55,481 nucleotides of DNA from Christensenellaceae bacterium (GCA_031280685.1 JAITGM010000047.1:1-55481), one strand, 5' to 3'. Counted from the first letter of the stretch, positions 28,539 through 38,422 are shown. Notes: generated from the sequence alone by a model not told the origin. A program made the numbers and translations.

Positions 28539-30252
28539 GGAAATCAACGCGCGAAAGGTCTGGATGGAGTACGACCGCCTGCGGGCCGCGTGCGTGAGCT
28601 TCGGTAACGACTTTTTCGAGGTCGTGAAGCAGAACGAGGACTTTTTTGTGGGCAACCAGTGGAAGGGTGCGGAAACGGGCGAGCTGGATAAGCCGGTAAT
28701 CAACATCCTGAAGCGCGTGGTGCTCTACGCGATCTCCCAGGTCGTGTCCGACAGGATAACGGCGTCGGTGAAGGACTTTGGCGAGCTGGATCAAAACAAG
28801 GAAGCCATCAAGATGATCAACGCCGAGATCGAGCGGGTGATGGAAAATTCCAAGCTTGCGTCGCTCTCGCGGGACATCGTCGAAAGCGCGGCCGTGGACG
28901 GCGATGCCTGTCTGCATGTGTACTTTGACACGCGGGCGGGGACGGCGGACGCGCCCGGCGAGATCAAGGTGGAGCGTCTTGAGAACGTCGATGTCTTTTT
29001 CGGGAACGCCGAGCGCTGGGAAGTGGAGAAGCAGCCCTTCATCATCATCCGGCATCGCGAGATGCTGGAGGACGCCCGCGAGGAAGCGATTACGGAGGGG
29101 ATGCCCGAGGCAAAGGCCAAGGAACTGATCACGTCTGACGACGACAAGCTCAACGCCGTGGAAGACGATAACCCGGACGATGGCGGCAAGCGCGTGACGG
29201 TGCTGCTCAGGTACTGGCGCGAAAGGGAGACGGGAACAATCTGGTACTCCAAGAGCACGCAAAACGCCGTGCTCAAGGAGCCGACGGATACGGGCTACCG
29301 CCTTTACCCGCTGGCCTGGATGTCATGGGAGCACATCAAGGGCAACTACCACGGCCAAGCGATGGTAACGGGCGCGATCGCCAACCAGAAATTCGTGAAT
29401 AAGCTTTTTGCCTTGGCGATGCACCACGTAAAAACGATGGCATTTCCGAAGATTTTCTACAACGAGAGCAGCTTCCCGGGCGGCTGGACAAATCGCGTCG
29501 GCGCGGCAATCGCGATCACAGGAAACCCAAGTGAGGCCATCTCGACGGGCTTCCGGGCGCCGGAGATGAGCCCGCAGGTGATCCAACTCATTGATCGGAT
29601 CATCGACATCACCCGTGACACGCTCGGGGCTTCGGATGCCGCTTTAGGTAATGTGCGGGCGGACAACACGAGCGCGATCATCGCGGTGCAAAAGGCGTCG
29701 GCGGCCCCGCTGGAGCTTCAACGCCAGGGATACTACGCGCTCATCGAGGAGATTGCGAGAATTATCGTGGACATCATGCGCACGGATTACGGCGTCCGAA
29801 TGGTGCCGGGAGAGAAACAAGTTCAGGCCATGGATCCCGCGACGGGGATGCCGACCACAAGCTCGGTTAATGCTTTAGTGCCCTTCGACTTCGCGGCCCT
29901 CGAGGAGCTGGACTTCTCTATGAACGTGGATGTAGGCCCGGCGACCTATTGGAGCGAGCTCACGCAAACGGCCACGCTGGAAAATCTCTTGAAATCGGGC
30001 GTTATTACTCCGAAACAGTTCTTGGAGAACTTGCCTGCCGGCTACGTGCCGGGCAGGGATGAGATCCTCCGCGAGATGGAGGAGCAGATGGCGGCGCAGG
30101 CGCAGATGCAAGTCGCGCCCTCGATGCCGCCGGCGCAGCCGGAAATGCCGACATACCCAGGAGCGGAAACTATGCCTAGGATGCCGCCGGAAAGGATGGG
30201 CCTTCAGGGTCTGATGGAGGGAATGCAAAATGCAGAACTGCCCGCAATGTAA
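28531..30252 (+). CDS. Portal protein
   Basis: 573 aa. YDRLRAACVSFGNDFFEVVKQNEDFFVGNQWK at the start (in parts), PVINILKRVVLYAISQVVSDR, then DAALGNVRADNTSAIIAVQK and a long C-terminal part match podovirus-type portals (DUF-class phage portal). It forms the dodecameric ring for DNA entry. Its C-terminus is Met/Pro-rich. GAGGAAGAGG precedes the ATG. Confidence 0.88.
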   Translation: MPKEINARKVWMEYDRLRAACVSFGNDFFEVVKQNEDFFVGNQWKGAETGELDKPVINILKRVVLYAISQVVSDRITASVKDFGELDQNKEAIKMINAEIERVMENSKLASLSRDIVESAAVDGDACLHVYFDTRAGTADAPGEIKVERLENVDVFFGNAERWEVEKQPFIIIRHREMLEDAREEAITEGMPEAKAKELITSDDDKLNAVEDDNPDDGGKRVTVLLRYWRERETGTIWYSKSTQNAVLKEPTDTGYRLYPLAWMSWEHIKGNYHGQAMVTGAIANQKFVNKLFALAMHHVKTMAFPKIFYNESSFPGGWTNRVGAAIAITGNPSEAISTGFRAPEMSPQVIQLIDRIIDITRDTLGASDAALGNVRADNTSAIIAVQKASAAPLELQRQGYYALIEEIARIIVDIMRTDYGVRMVPGEKQVQAMDPATGMPTTSSVNALVPFDFAALEELDFSMNVDVGPATYWSELTQTATLENLLKSGVITPKQFLENLPAGYVPGRDEILREMEEQMAAQAQMQVAPSMPPAQPEMPTYPGAETMPRMPPERMGLQGLMEGMQNAELPAM

Positions 30253-30424
30253 GATCGAGCTGCGGATCGGAAGCAGTCATTATGAGGTGGCTGGTGACAA
30301 GAGCGCTTCGACGCCCACGCAGCTCTACCGCATCACAAAAAAAGTTTGCAGAAACCCACAGTGCGCGAGCTTCGAGCAGGTCGTGGAGACCGTCAAAACG
30401 CCGATAGAAATCGGAGAATTTTAA
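30230..30424 (+). CDS. Small zinc-ribbon phage protein
   Basis: 64 aa, overlapping the portal 3' end by 23 bases. CPQCKIEL and CRNPQCASFEQ form the metal site. Similar small proteins occur beside portals in clostridial phages; role unknown. Confidence 0.72.
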   Translation: MQNCPQCKIELRIGSSHYEVAGDKSASTPTQLYRITKKVCRNPQCASFEQVVETVKTPIEIGEF

Positions 30425-30432
30425 AGTCTAGC

Positions 30433-30510
30433 CCTCGCCATGGGCTTGATGATACGCCGGCTCCTCGCCATGGGGCCGAGCAAAGGAAGAAGAGAGGCCC
30501 TCGCCATGGG
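30433..30510 (+). repeat. Three CCTCGCCATGGG repeats before the scaffold gene
   Basis: Exact copies at 30433-30444, 30463-30474 and 30499-30510; the outer two extend to the self-pairing GCCC-TCGCCAT-GGGC. They fill the gap between the zinc-ribbon gene and the scaffold start. Confidence 0.75.
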
Positions 30511-30525
30511 CCTTGAGGAGGAACT

Positions 30526-31350
30526 ATGTCAGAACTAAGCACTGGGATCCCCGCGGGGGGAGAGATCCAAACCGAAGAATTCGACCTTGACGCCATCTTT
30601 GACGCGGACGACGCGGACCCGGACGCAGGCGGCGATCCGATCGGCGAAGTGGGCGCGGAGGACGAAGCGCAAAGCGCGGAGCCTGCGGAGCCGAGCCTAG
30701 GGCTTGAGCAGGGCGCCGGCCAAACGCCAGCGGAAGAGTTATACACCCTGAGGCACAACCACGAGGACATACAGCTCACGCGCCAGCAGCTCATGGACTA
30801 CGCCCAGCAGGGGCTTGCCTTCCCGGACCTGCGGGAGCGCTTTCTTGCGACGCAAAACGACCCTTTATTGGCAGGCGTCCGCGAGATCGCCCAGCGCTAC
30901 GGCATGGAACCGGAGCGGCTTCTGGAGGGCCTGCGCGCGCAGGCGGAGCAAACCGCGATTCAGCAGCAGATGAGTAGAGGCGTGCCGGAGGACGTAGCGC
31001 GAGAACTGTACCAGCAAAGGCAGCAGCTCGAGCGCCTGGTGCAAGCACAGGAACAGGGGCGCCAGCAAGCGGCGCAGCTCAATGAAATTCAGTATATCAG
31101 GGCCAATTATCCCGAAATCCTCGCCGAAAACGGCGGGTTGATGCCGCCAGGGGCGGTGCAGATGATCCGGGAGGGCAAGAGTCCGTCGGACGCGATGGAC
31201 AGGTATGCAGCGAGCTACTTTAAATCGCGCGCGGCGATCGGGCAGCAGACGGAGAGAAACAAGAGAAAGTCGCCCGGCAGTGCTCTGGGCGTTGGAAGCG
31301 GCGGCAAGGATGCGTTCGATGCCGCCTGGGACGAAGCAAGGAGTGACTAA
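30526..31350 (+). CDS. Putative capsid scaffolding protein
   Basis: 274 aa. Acidic N-terminal third (DADDADPDAGGDPIGE), a TLRHNHEDIQLTRQQLMDYAQQG segment seen in scaffold-type proteins, glutamine-rich helices (MSRGVPEDVARELYQQRQQ), and a basic C-terminal end that could bind coat protein. GAGGAGGAA precedes the ATG. Place just before the capsid gene supports the role. Confidence 0.75.
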   Translation: MSELSTGIPAGGEIQTEEFDLDAIFDADDADPDAGGDPIGEVGAEDEAQSAEPAEPSLGLEQGAGQTPAEELYTLRHNHEDIQLTRQQLMDYAQQGLAFPDLRERFLATQNDPLLAGVREIAQRYGMEPERLLEGLRAQAEQTAIQQQMSRGVPEDVARELYQQRQQLERLVQAQEQGRQQAAQLNEIQYIRANYPEILAENGGLMPPGAVQMIREGKSPSDAMDRYAASYFKSRAAIGQQTERNKRKSPGSALGVGSGGKDAFDAAWDEARSD

Positions 31351-31352
31351 AA

Positions 31353-32459
31353 ATGCCTGAACCCATTAATTTGCATGAAAGATGGTCAAAGAGGATCGAG
31401 AAGGAGTACAGGGAGAACGGGCTCGTTTTCCCGCATCTGAACCAGGGCGCGGTGGCGTCGGAGTTGCAGGGCGTGAAAACCGTGATGGTTTCGCAGCTCA
31501 TCACGGTGCCCTACTCGGACTATAGCTTGAGTGCGACGCCGGGAACTCGCTATGGTGAGGTTTCCGAAGTTGGCGACTATGTCCAGGAATTCACGATGAC
31601 GCAGCAGAAGAGCTTTAACCGCTTTATTGAGGGCGTCACGAACATGGACCAGCAGGGCCTGAAAAGCGCCGCAAGGGTGATCCAGTCGCAGATCAGGGAA
31701 CAAGGCGTTCCGTCGCGCGACAAGTACGCGCTCTCGGTGCTGGCGCACAAGGGCGGGATGATCGTGTCAAATGCGACGGCGCTTTCCAAGTCCAACGTGA
31801 TCGACCGCATCACGGACGCCACGGCGACGTTAAACGACAAGGAGGTGCCCTCTGACGGCCGCACGCTCTACGTGCCCGCGAACGTCTACAAGCTGATCCG
31901 CACCTCGGATCAGTTCATGCAGATCGAGCAGATGGGCAATACCGCGCTGCGCAAGGGCCAGGTCGGCAGGCTGGATAACATGGCCGTGGTGGAGATCCCG
32001 GCGAGCCGCTGGCCCGCAAGCGTGAACTTCATCATCGTGCACAAAGACGCCGCCATCGCGGGGAAGAAGATTGACCATACCACAGCGCACACCAACCCTT
32101 TAGACTACTATGGCACGGTCATTCAGCATCTGGAATACTATGACGTTTTCGTGAACGGCCCGAAAGCTGTGGGCATCTACGTCGAAGTAGGCGCTGGCGG
32201 AACCGTGCTGGCGGCACCGACAATCAATGCCACGACCGGCGTGATCACCGGCACGGGTGGAACCGTCTGGCACACCGTCGATGGCAGCGACCCCCGGTAC
32301 TCTAGGTCTGCGGTTCCGGGCGCCGCGCCGGTGATCCCAATCGGACAGACCGTGACGGTCAGGGCTTATGTGCAGGCCGCGGCGGCTTCTGACACGACGT
32401 TCTCAAGCGCCGTAGCCACCGCGCAGGTGACCGCGGCGGCAGGTGGCGGGGGCGACTAA
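31353..32459 (+). CDS. Major capsid protein with C-terminal Ig-like (chitobiase-C-type) domain
   Basis: 368 aa. Residues 1-285 are HK97-fold-like coat protein (LITVPYSDYSLSATPGTRYG, QGLKSAARVIQSQIREQGVP, ADNMAVVEIP-type region). From about 285 a separate beta domain follows with VWHTVDGSDPRYS and TVRAYVQA, the CHB_HEX_C-type pattern, joined by a short linker and ending in AAAGGGGD. Such domains decorate capsids or bind sugars. AAGGAG lies before the ATG. Confidence 0.82.
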   Translation: MPEPINLHERWSKRIEKEYRENGLVFPHLNQGAVASELQGVKTVMVSQLITVPYSDYSLSATPGTRYGEVSEVGDYVQEFTMTQQKSFNRFIEGVTNMDQQGLKSAARVIQSQIREQGVPSRDKYALSVLAHKGGMIVSNATALSKSNVIDRITDATATLNDKEVPSDGRTLYVPANVYKLIRTSDQFMQIEQMGNTALRKGQVGRLDNMAVVEIPASRWPASVNFIIVHKDAAIAGKKIDHTTAHTNPLDYYGTVIQHLEYYDVFVNGPKAVGIYVEVGAGGTVLAAPTINATTGVITGTGGTVWHTVDGSDPRYSRSAVPGAAPVIPIGQTVTVRAYVQAAAASDTTFSSAVATAQVTAAAGGGGD

Positions 32460-32475
32460 ACTTTAACGCACCATA

Positions 32476-32500
32476 CCGGGGAGGGCGATCCTCCCCGGCT
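32476..32500 (+). other. Strong hairpin after the major capsid gene
   Basis: CCGGGGAGG and CCTCCCCGG form a perfect 9-bp stem with loop GCGAT. No T-run follows, so it is more likely an RNA-stability or processing element than a terminator. Confidence 0.6.
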
Positions 32501-32517
32501 AAGCTTATGGAGGGCAC

Positions 32518-32898
32518 ATGACGGCGCAAAACGTTGTTTATTCCGCACTGGCGGTCATCTCAGAAGCGCGGGAGGAAGCGGGGAACTACGAGGCGGAGGT
32601 GCTGATCGGGCAGATTAACATCTTGCTGGGCGAGTATTTTTCGATCCAGAACGCGCTAATGAAGCGCCGGGGCGCGAACCCGTTCGCGGAGCCGCCCGAG
32701 ATCGCCGACCTTTCTGACGATATCTCCTATGACTGGCAGCTCACGCGCATGGTGCTACCCTACCGCCTGGCGGGTTACATTGTCCTGGATGACGAAGAGT
32801 TTTCCAAGATGAACTGGTTCATGGCGCAAGCAGAGATCAACCTACGCTCGGCGGTGCCGGCGCGCGAAGAACCCATCATTGACGTTTACGGAGGCTGA
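32518..32898 (+). CDS. Head-tail connector-type protein (P22 gp4-like position)
   Basis: 126 aa, mainly helical (VVYSALAVISEAREEAGNYEAEVLIGQINIL; AGYIVLDDEEFSKMNWFMAQAE in parts). Size and place between coat and tail hub fit a head-completion or tail adaptor. ATGGAGG before the start. Assignment by synteny. Confidence 0.62.
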   Translation: MTAQNVVYSALAVISEAREEAGNYEAEVLIGQINILLGEYFSIQNALMKRRGANPFAEPPEIADLSDDISYDWQLTRMVLPYRLAGYIVLDDEEFSKMNWFMAQAEINLRSAVPAREEPIIDVYGG

Positions 32899-32900
32899 AC

Positions 32901-34784
32901 ATGGCGGCACAGATACAGGTAACGGCACCGGAGCGTAAAATCACGCGGTACGAGAAGTTTCGCGGCGTGGACTTTACCACTGACGAGCTGGCCATCGACC
33001 GCTCGCGCTCGCCCTGGGCGCCGAATATGATCGCGGATCAGGGCGGCAACCCAGAAAAGCGCGTGGGCTGGAGGGTGCTTTGGGATCTGGGGGCCAGGAT
33101 AAACGGGATGCACGCCGGGCTTGTAAACATGGCCTATGTCGTTCTGATTCATGCCGGAACGTCACTTTACTCCTGGAACATGGAGGGCCAGCCCGCCCTG
33201 ATCGCCTCCGGTCTTAGGGACGATAAGTCAGCCGGCTTCGCGATGGGCGGGAAGATATGGCTACTTGACGGAGAAAGGTTCAGAGCTTACGGAATCTTTG
33301 AGGAAGGCAGCGCCGCGGAGCTGAAAGACGTTGCCGAGATCGCCTACGTGCCGACGACCACGATCGCCAGGATGCCCTCGGGCGGCGGGTCCGTGTTCGA
33401 CGAAGTAAACCTTTTAACGCCAAAGCGCCAAAATTGGTTTACTGGCGACGGCTCCTCGACGGAGTTCCAACTCGACGCTTCGCCCATCGATGACGCATCA
33501 GTGGGGATTAGAATAGGCGAAGAAACGGAGCTCACAGAAGGCACAGACTTTACCGTTGACCGGGAGGCGGGAAAGATCACGTTCACGGCCGCGCCAGCGC
33601 TGCCGGAGGTCGTTGGGCAGGACAACGTTTTTGTGACGTTTTCGAAGACAAATCCGGAGTATTACGGCAGGATCGGAAAATGTCAGTTTGGGATCTTGTA
33701 CGGCATCGGAAGTAACGACCGCATCTTTGTGTCCGGGAACCCAGACACGCCGGCCCAGGACTGGCATTCGCAGATCAATGACCCGACCTACTTTCCGGAT
33801 CTCAATTACGCCTTAGTAGGCAGTGATAGCACGGCGATCGTTGGATATCTGCGCGTCTCGGGCCAAATCGCGATCGTGAAAGAGGATAAGGCTCTGGATT
33901 CAACCGTCTTCTTGCGGACGGCGCAACTTTCTTCGGACGGGAAAACGCCGCTTTTTCCGATGCAGCAGGGGATAACTGGCATCGGAGCAATCTCGCGGAC
34001 CGCATTTGCTTACCTGGGCGACGAACCGCTTTTTCTCTCCCGCCGAGGCGTTTACGGCATCACATCAACGCTGATCATCGCCGAGCGCACGGTGGCAAAC
34101 CGCTCCTTCTTTGTGGATCCGCGACTAACACGGGAAGCAGGGCAGGCGGAAGCGGTCGCTTGCGAGTGGAACGGAATTTATCTGCTGGTGTATCCGTCGG
34201 GTAACGCTTACATTCTGGACGGTAGGCAGAACAAGAGCTATAAGCCGAACTCGAACGGTGAATATGTGTATGAATGCTATCACTGGGACAGTATCCCCGC
34301 GCGTGTCTTTCACACCTATAAAAACGACTGCTTTTTCGGTACTGCTGACGGCCGACTTTGCCGCTTTAACAACGACATGCCGGACGTGGATAGATTCAAC
34401 GATGTGGGGAATGCGATCAAGTGCTCCTGGTCAACGCTGGCCGACGTGGACGGCTTCGCGGGGAAGCTCAAAACCATGACGAAGCGCGGCTCGGTTGTGG
34501 TCATAAAGCCCTATCGGAAGTCGTCGGTTGCGATTTACGTGCGCACGGACAAGGACGAAGGCAGGCTGATCAGGCGCGAGAACATGGATATCTTCGATTG
34601 GAGCCTGATCGACTTCGAAAGGTTTACGTTCGATTCCACAGATTCTCCAAAAACTGTGGCATTCAACCGAAAGGTGAAGAAGTACATCTGGGCGCAGATC
34701 ATTTGCGAGAACGTGGAGCTGAACGAGGGATTCGGCATCTTCAGAATCGAGAAGAGTTTCCGGATGGGCGCAAATGTGAAGTAG
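32901..34784 (+). CDS. Short-tail hub/stabilisation protein (P22 gp10-like)
   Basis: 627 aa, beta-rich. FRGVDFTTDELAIDRSRSPWAPNMIADQGG at the start (in parts), TSLYSWN, then AYLGDEPLFLSRRGVYGI and CEWNGIYLLVYPSGNAYILD are typical of gp10-like podovirus tail hubs. An inserted Ig-like piece is seen near 185-250 (FTGDGSSTEFQLDASP). It seals the portal and carries tail fibres. Two bases after the connector gene. Confidence 0.75.
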   Translation: MAAQIQVTAPERKITRYEKFRGVDFTTDELAIDRSRSPWAPNMIADQGGNPEKRVGWRVLWDLGARINGMHAGLVNMAYVVLIHAGTSLYSWNMEGQPALIASGLRDDKSAGFAMGGKIWLLDGERFRAYGIFEEGSAAELKDVAEIAYVPTTTIARMPSGGGSVFDEVNLLTPKRQNWFTGDGSSTEFQLDASPIDDASVGIRIGEETELTEGTDFTVDREAGKITFTAAPALPEVVGQDNVFVTFSKTNPEYYGRIGKCQFGILYGIGSNDRIFVSGNPDTPAQDWHSQINDPTYFPDLNYALVGSDSTAIVGYLRVSGQIAIVKEDKALDSTVFLRTAQLSSDGKTPLFPMQQGITGIGAISRTAFAYLGDEPLFLSRRGVYGITSTLIIAERTVANRSFFVDPRLTREAGQAEAVACEWNGIYLLVYPSGNAYILDGRQNKSYKPNSNGEYVYECYHWDSIPARVFHTYKNDCFFGTADGRLCRFNNDMPDVDRFNDVGNAIKCSWSTLADVDGFAGKLKTMTKRGSVVVIKPYRKSSVAIYVRTDKDEGRLIRRENMDIFDWSLIDFERFTFDSTDSPKTVAFNRKVKKYIWAQIICENVELNEGFGIFRIEKSFRMGANVK

Positions 34785-34828
34785 CGCGGCCGGCAAAGTT
34801 GAAACCACTGAAAGTGAGGTGAAACCGA

Positions 34829-37378
34829 ATGCAAAATCCCATTGACGACTTACGGATCAAGGAGCTTGACTATACCGGCAAGGACGTAGGCTCCGCGCCG
34901 GATACCCTGCGCGGCACGCCCGCGGAGAATAAATTCATCTTCGACCGTTTCGTCAAGCTAGTGCTCTCGCGGCGCTTTAATGCGCTCTTGGGGCTGCTGG
35001 GCGGCGCGGACGCCGCGAAAAATATCAGCATCGATCCGTCCGAGTTTAGTGATATGGGCATTCCCTGGCTGCCGGAGAACGTGGGCGATGCTTTCCGCTG
35101 GTCGCGGGAATATATGCAGCAGACGGCGGTTGACCTGACCACCGAAAGCGGGGATATGAAAAAGCCGGTCTACGACCCCCAGCACCGGCAAACCGATATT
35201 TTCGGCTACGTGGACATGGTAAAGGCCCTGGCGGCCGGCGCCTTCCATTCGGGGCAGTTTACGAATCAACAGATCGATGCGGCGGTGGCTGCCGTGCTCT
35301 CGGGCTACATTCCGAATGAAGCGCTCAATATGACGCTCGCATCCGTTATTCTGCCTGCGGACGGCTGGACGATGGGCGAAGATGCGAACTCAAGCCAAAC
35401 GGTGGAGCTCGAAGGCGTCCTTTCGGAAGGCCAGACGGTCCTCCCGTCCCCCGCATCGCGGGCGGACTCGGATGCCTGGGCCAAGCGCGGCGTGCGGCTG
35501 GAGAGCATCGCGCCCGGGGCCCTGATCTTCACGGCCTTTGACGCGCCGACGGTGGATATCGCCGTCTCGGTCGCGCTGATTACGATCCTTGAAGCGACCG
35601 ATCCCGGAAACGCGCCGGAGATGCCCGAAATCCATCTGCCCTACATTGGCGAAAGCGGAAACTGGATGGTCTGGGACGCGGCCGCGGTGGACTACGTCGA
35701 TAGCGGTGTGACCGCCTATGGCAGCGCCGGGGCCTCGGCCTATGACATGGCCGTGGAGGCCGGGTACACGGGCACGGAAGAAGAGTACGCCCAGGCCCTG
35801 GCTTCGCTCGGGAACATTGGCGTAGCGATGCAAAACGCCGTCAACCTGCACGACCAAAGCCCACTCTCTCACGGTGACATTCGCGCGCTGGTCAACGCGC
35901 TGGACAAGGGGCTTGCCGCGGAAGTGGCCCGGGCGCAGGATGCGGAGCAAGCGACTACTCAAGCGCTTGCGGAGGAAATAACCCGCGCCGAGCAAGCGGA
36001 GCAGGGTCTTTCAACGGCCATTGGCGCCGAAGCCACTCGAGCGCAGGCGGCAGAGGGCGCAAACGCCCAGGCGATCACGGCTGAAGCCGCCCGCGCGCAA
36101 ACTGCCGAAGCGGCGGCGCTGCCCAAGATGAGCGTTTATAACGATGGCAGCTATGAGCAGTGGGCCCAGGCCGAGTTCGGCGGCGGCCATAGCTACTATG
36201 ACGCGCCAAGCGATACTATCATCACGCAGAAGGCCACGAACGACCCATTGACCCCGGTCGTGCTTGAGGTCTCGGCGGTCAATCAAACATCGGGCGTCGG
36301 CGCGCGCATCCTCATTGCCCGAGATGAAAACGACGTTTTAAGGCAGTATTACACCGTTGGCCAGACGGATGAAAGCTTCGCGGCATCTAACGAGCAGGCC
36401 ACAAAGGGCGATCTAGCGGCGGCCCAGGCCGCGACGCTGGCGGCGGCCAAAGCCTATGCCGACCAGATTGTTTCAGGGATGCAGCCCAGCGAGCCCGGCG
36501 AAGGCACGGGCGGAGCAGGCTTGAAAATCCCGGTTTCGCTGGCCGCTGAAAGCGACTTGGATACGGCCTTCCCCTCACCTGCGCCTGGCGACTATGCCTT
36601 TATCCAGAACATGGACGTGACGGCGCCAGGCCATACGGGGCGCGCCTGGTACGCGGGGGATGCCTGGAATCGAATCTACGATGAGTATTTCGCGCCGGAT
36701 GGTACGACCACGGGGATGAACGCGTCCGGCCAGATCGAAACGCGAAAGGTACCCTTTGCGCTAAGCTTCACCGGCGGTGCGACCGGGAGCTATGACGGCT
36801 CCGGCGCGCTGGGAGTCGCGATACCCACGACGCTCAAGAATCCGGCTGCGCTAAGCTTCACCGGGGGCGCGACTGGGAGCTATGACGGAAGCGCGACTAA
36901 GACCGTGGCCATCCCGAGCCAGCCGAGCGACGTGGGCGCGGCGCCCGCCCTGCACGCAAGCCAGCACGGCCTTGGAGGAAATGATGCGCTTCAGGCAGCA
37001 CAGGTTCCTTATGCGAACGCGACACTAGCCCCGGGCGTCACCAGTGTCGCAGCCGGAATCGACAAGGCTCTATCGGACGCTAATGCGGCCAGCGAAGCGG
37101 TGGCAGGCTTGGCCGGAGCAGGCTTCGCCCTCTCGCGCACGGCGATTTTGACAGCGGCAGGCTGGAGCGACGGCGCGCAAACGGTCTCGGTTGCAGGGGT
37201 GGCGGCCACGGGCCAGAACATCGCCGTCGCGCCTGCCGGGAAGGCTGACATGGAGGCCTGGGCCGCGTCGGGCCTTTGGTGCACTGGCGCGGGACAAGGC
37301 ACGATAACCTTTACATGCGACGAAGCCCCGACGCTGGATGTAAATGTGGCCATAGCGATTACGATTAACGCCAAGTAA
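34829..37378 (+). CDS. Tail fibre protein with duplicated modules
   Basis: 849 aa. N-terminal 150 residues likely attach to the tail (EFSDMGIPWLPENVGDAFRWSR in parts). A module at about 165-250 (ILPADGWTMGEDANSSQTVEL) recurs at the C-terminus (ILTAAGWSDGAQTVSVAGV to end). Between lie a long alpha-helical coiled coil (about 365-430, AEEITRAEQAEQGLSTAIG), and a double ALSFTGGATGSYDGS motif near 645-690. Helical trimer then beta modules fits a receptor-binding fibre. AAGTGAGGTG upstream. Confidence 0.8.
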   Translation: MQNPIDDLRIKELDYTGKDVGSAPDTLRGTPAENKFIFDRFVKLVLSRRFNALLGLLGGADAAKNISIDPSEFSDMGIPWLPENVGDAFRWSREYMQQTAVDLTTESGDMKKPVYDPQHRQTDIFGYVDMVKALAAGAFHSGQFTNQQIDAAVAAVLSGYIPNEALNMTLASVILPADGWTMGEDANSSQTVELEGVLSEGQTVLPSPASRADSDAWAKRGVRLESIAPGALIFTAFDAPTVDIAVSVALITILEATDPGNAPEMPEIHLPYIGESGNWMVWDAAAVDYVDSGVTAYGSAGASAYDMAVEAGYTGTEEEYAQALASLGNIGVAMQNAVNLHDQSPLSHGDIRALVNALDKGLAAEVARAQDAEQATTQALAEEITRAEQAEQGLSTAIGAEATRAQAAEGANAQAITAEAARAQTAEAAALPKMSVYNDGSYEQWAQAEFGGGHSYYDAPSDTIITQKATNDPLTPVVLEVSAVNQTSGVGARILIARDENDVLRQYYTVGQTDESFAASNEQATKGDLAAAQAATLAAAKAYADQIVSGMQPSEPGEGTGGAGLKIPVSLAAESDLDTAFPSPAPGDYAFIQNMDVTAPGHTGRAWYAGDAWNRIYDEYFAPDGTTTGMNASGQIETRKVPFALSFTGGATGSYDGSGALGVAIPTTLKNPAALSFTGGATGSYDGSATKTVAIPSQPSDVGAAPALHASQHGLGGNDALQAAQVPYANATLAPGVTSVAAGIDKALSDANAASEAVAGLAGAGFALSRTAILTAAGWSDGAQTVSVAGVAATGQNIAVAPAGKADMEAWAASGLWCTGAGQGTITFTCDEAPTLDVNVAIAITINAK

Positions 37379-37402
37379 CAAAGCGAAATTCAGGAGGAGA
37401 AA

Positions 37403-38422
37403 ATGGGAACTTCATTAATCATAAACCCGCTGGTAGTGGGTGGAGGAGGCGGAGCAGCATCATCGTGGTTTGGTGACGGATCAGACGGCGATGCGGTGAT
37501 TAATGGCGTGCAGAACCTGCCTGTCGCGCAAGACACCGGGCATGTTTTTAAGCAATATCAAAGCCTGACTGTAAACCCGGGCGCGATGCTGACCCCCGCA
37601 AATCGATGCGCCGGAATGGTGATTCTGGTGCGCGGTGACTGCACCATAGCAGGGACAATTTCCATGGATAAGAAAATGCCACTCAGAAGCGAAGCAACGG
37701 AGAACATTATCAGAAACGAAGGTGCAAGCGCAAGGTGGCTGCAGAAGATAGCGGCAGTGACAGGTGGAGCTGGTGGGAACGGTGGCGCAAATAATGCTGG
37801 CAACCGGGCGATCGCTGGTAATGGAGAGTGGTGCGGCGGCGGATATGGTGCTGGTGGACAGGGAGCCAACAAAAATGGAAACGCGGCACAAAGCTTTAAA
37901 AAAGGAGGCAGCACAAACCCAAGACCTCCGGTTGGGATAAGCTGGCCATACCCATCAAGCATTTCGACTAATGCAGAGTATGGCGCGGGAGGGTCAGGCG
38001 AGGTGGCCAACTCTCTTGGAGGGAATGCCCCGGGAGGGAGCGGAGGAGCCTACTGGGCATCATCCGGCGGCAGCACACAGATATACTTGGGAGAAAATGG
38101 CGATGCGTATGGCGGAGGGCTGATCTTGCTCGTAGTTGGCGGAGCACTCACAATAAGTGGCTTAATAACCGCAAATGGCGGAAATGGGGGCAATGGAAAA
38201 GGAAATAGTTCAGCAGCTTCGGGCGGAGGAGGAGGTGGTGGCGGCGGGATCATTGCGCTGCTTTCGCGCAACCAGATCACATTGAACGGAAATTTAACCG
38301 CGAATGGCGGAAATGGAGGGACGAGTGAGTACGGCGGCAATTACGTTGGGCTATCGGGATCCGTTGGAACGATTTATAACGCGCACCTTGACAATGACGG
38401 CAATGTAACGCCGTGGGCATAA
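37403..38422 (+). CDS. Glycine-rich tail-tip protein
   Basis: 339 aa with many glycine runs (GGGGGAASSW, ANGGNGGNGK, SGGGGGGGGGI), as in receptor-binding tips with polyglycine helices. AGGAGGA lies before the ATG. Base use is visibly AT-richer than the fibre gene upstream. Likely joined to host recognition. Function by position. Confidence 0.68.
   Translation: MGTSLIINPLVVGGGGGAASSWFGDGSDGDAVINGVQNLPVAQDTGHVFKQYQSLTVNPGAMLTPANRCAGMVILVRGDCTIAGTISMDKKMPLRSEATENIIRNEGASARWLQKIAAVTGGAGGNGGANNAGNRAIAGNGEWCGGGYGAGGQGANKNGNAAQSFKKGGSTNPRPPVGISWPYPSSISTNAEYGAGGSGEVANSLGGNAPGGSGGAYWASSGGSTQIYLGENGDAYGGGLILLVVGGALTISGLITANGGNGGNGKGNSSAASGGGGGGGGGIIALLSRNQITLNGNLTANGGNGGTSEYGGNYVGLSGSVGTIYNAHLDNDGNVTPWA

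Noticed and set aside
30433..30510. CRISPR-like array
   Set aside because: Only three 12-base units, palindromic and unevenly spaced, without cas genes.
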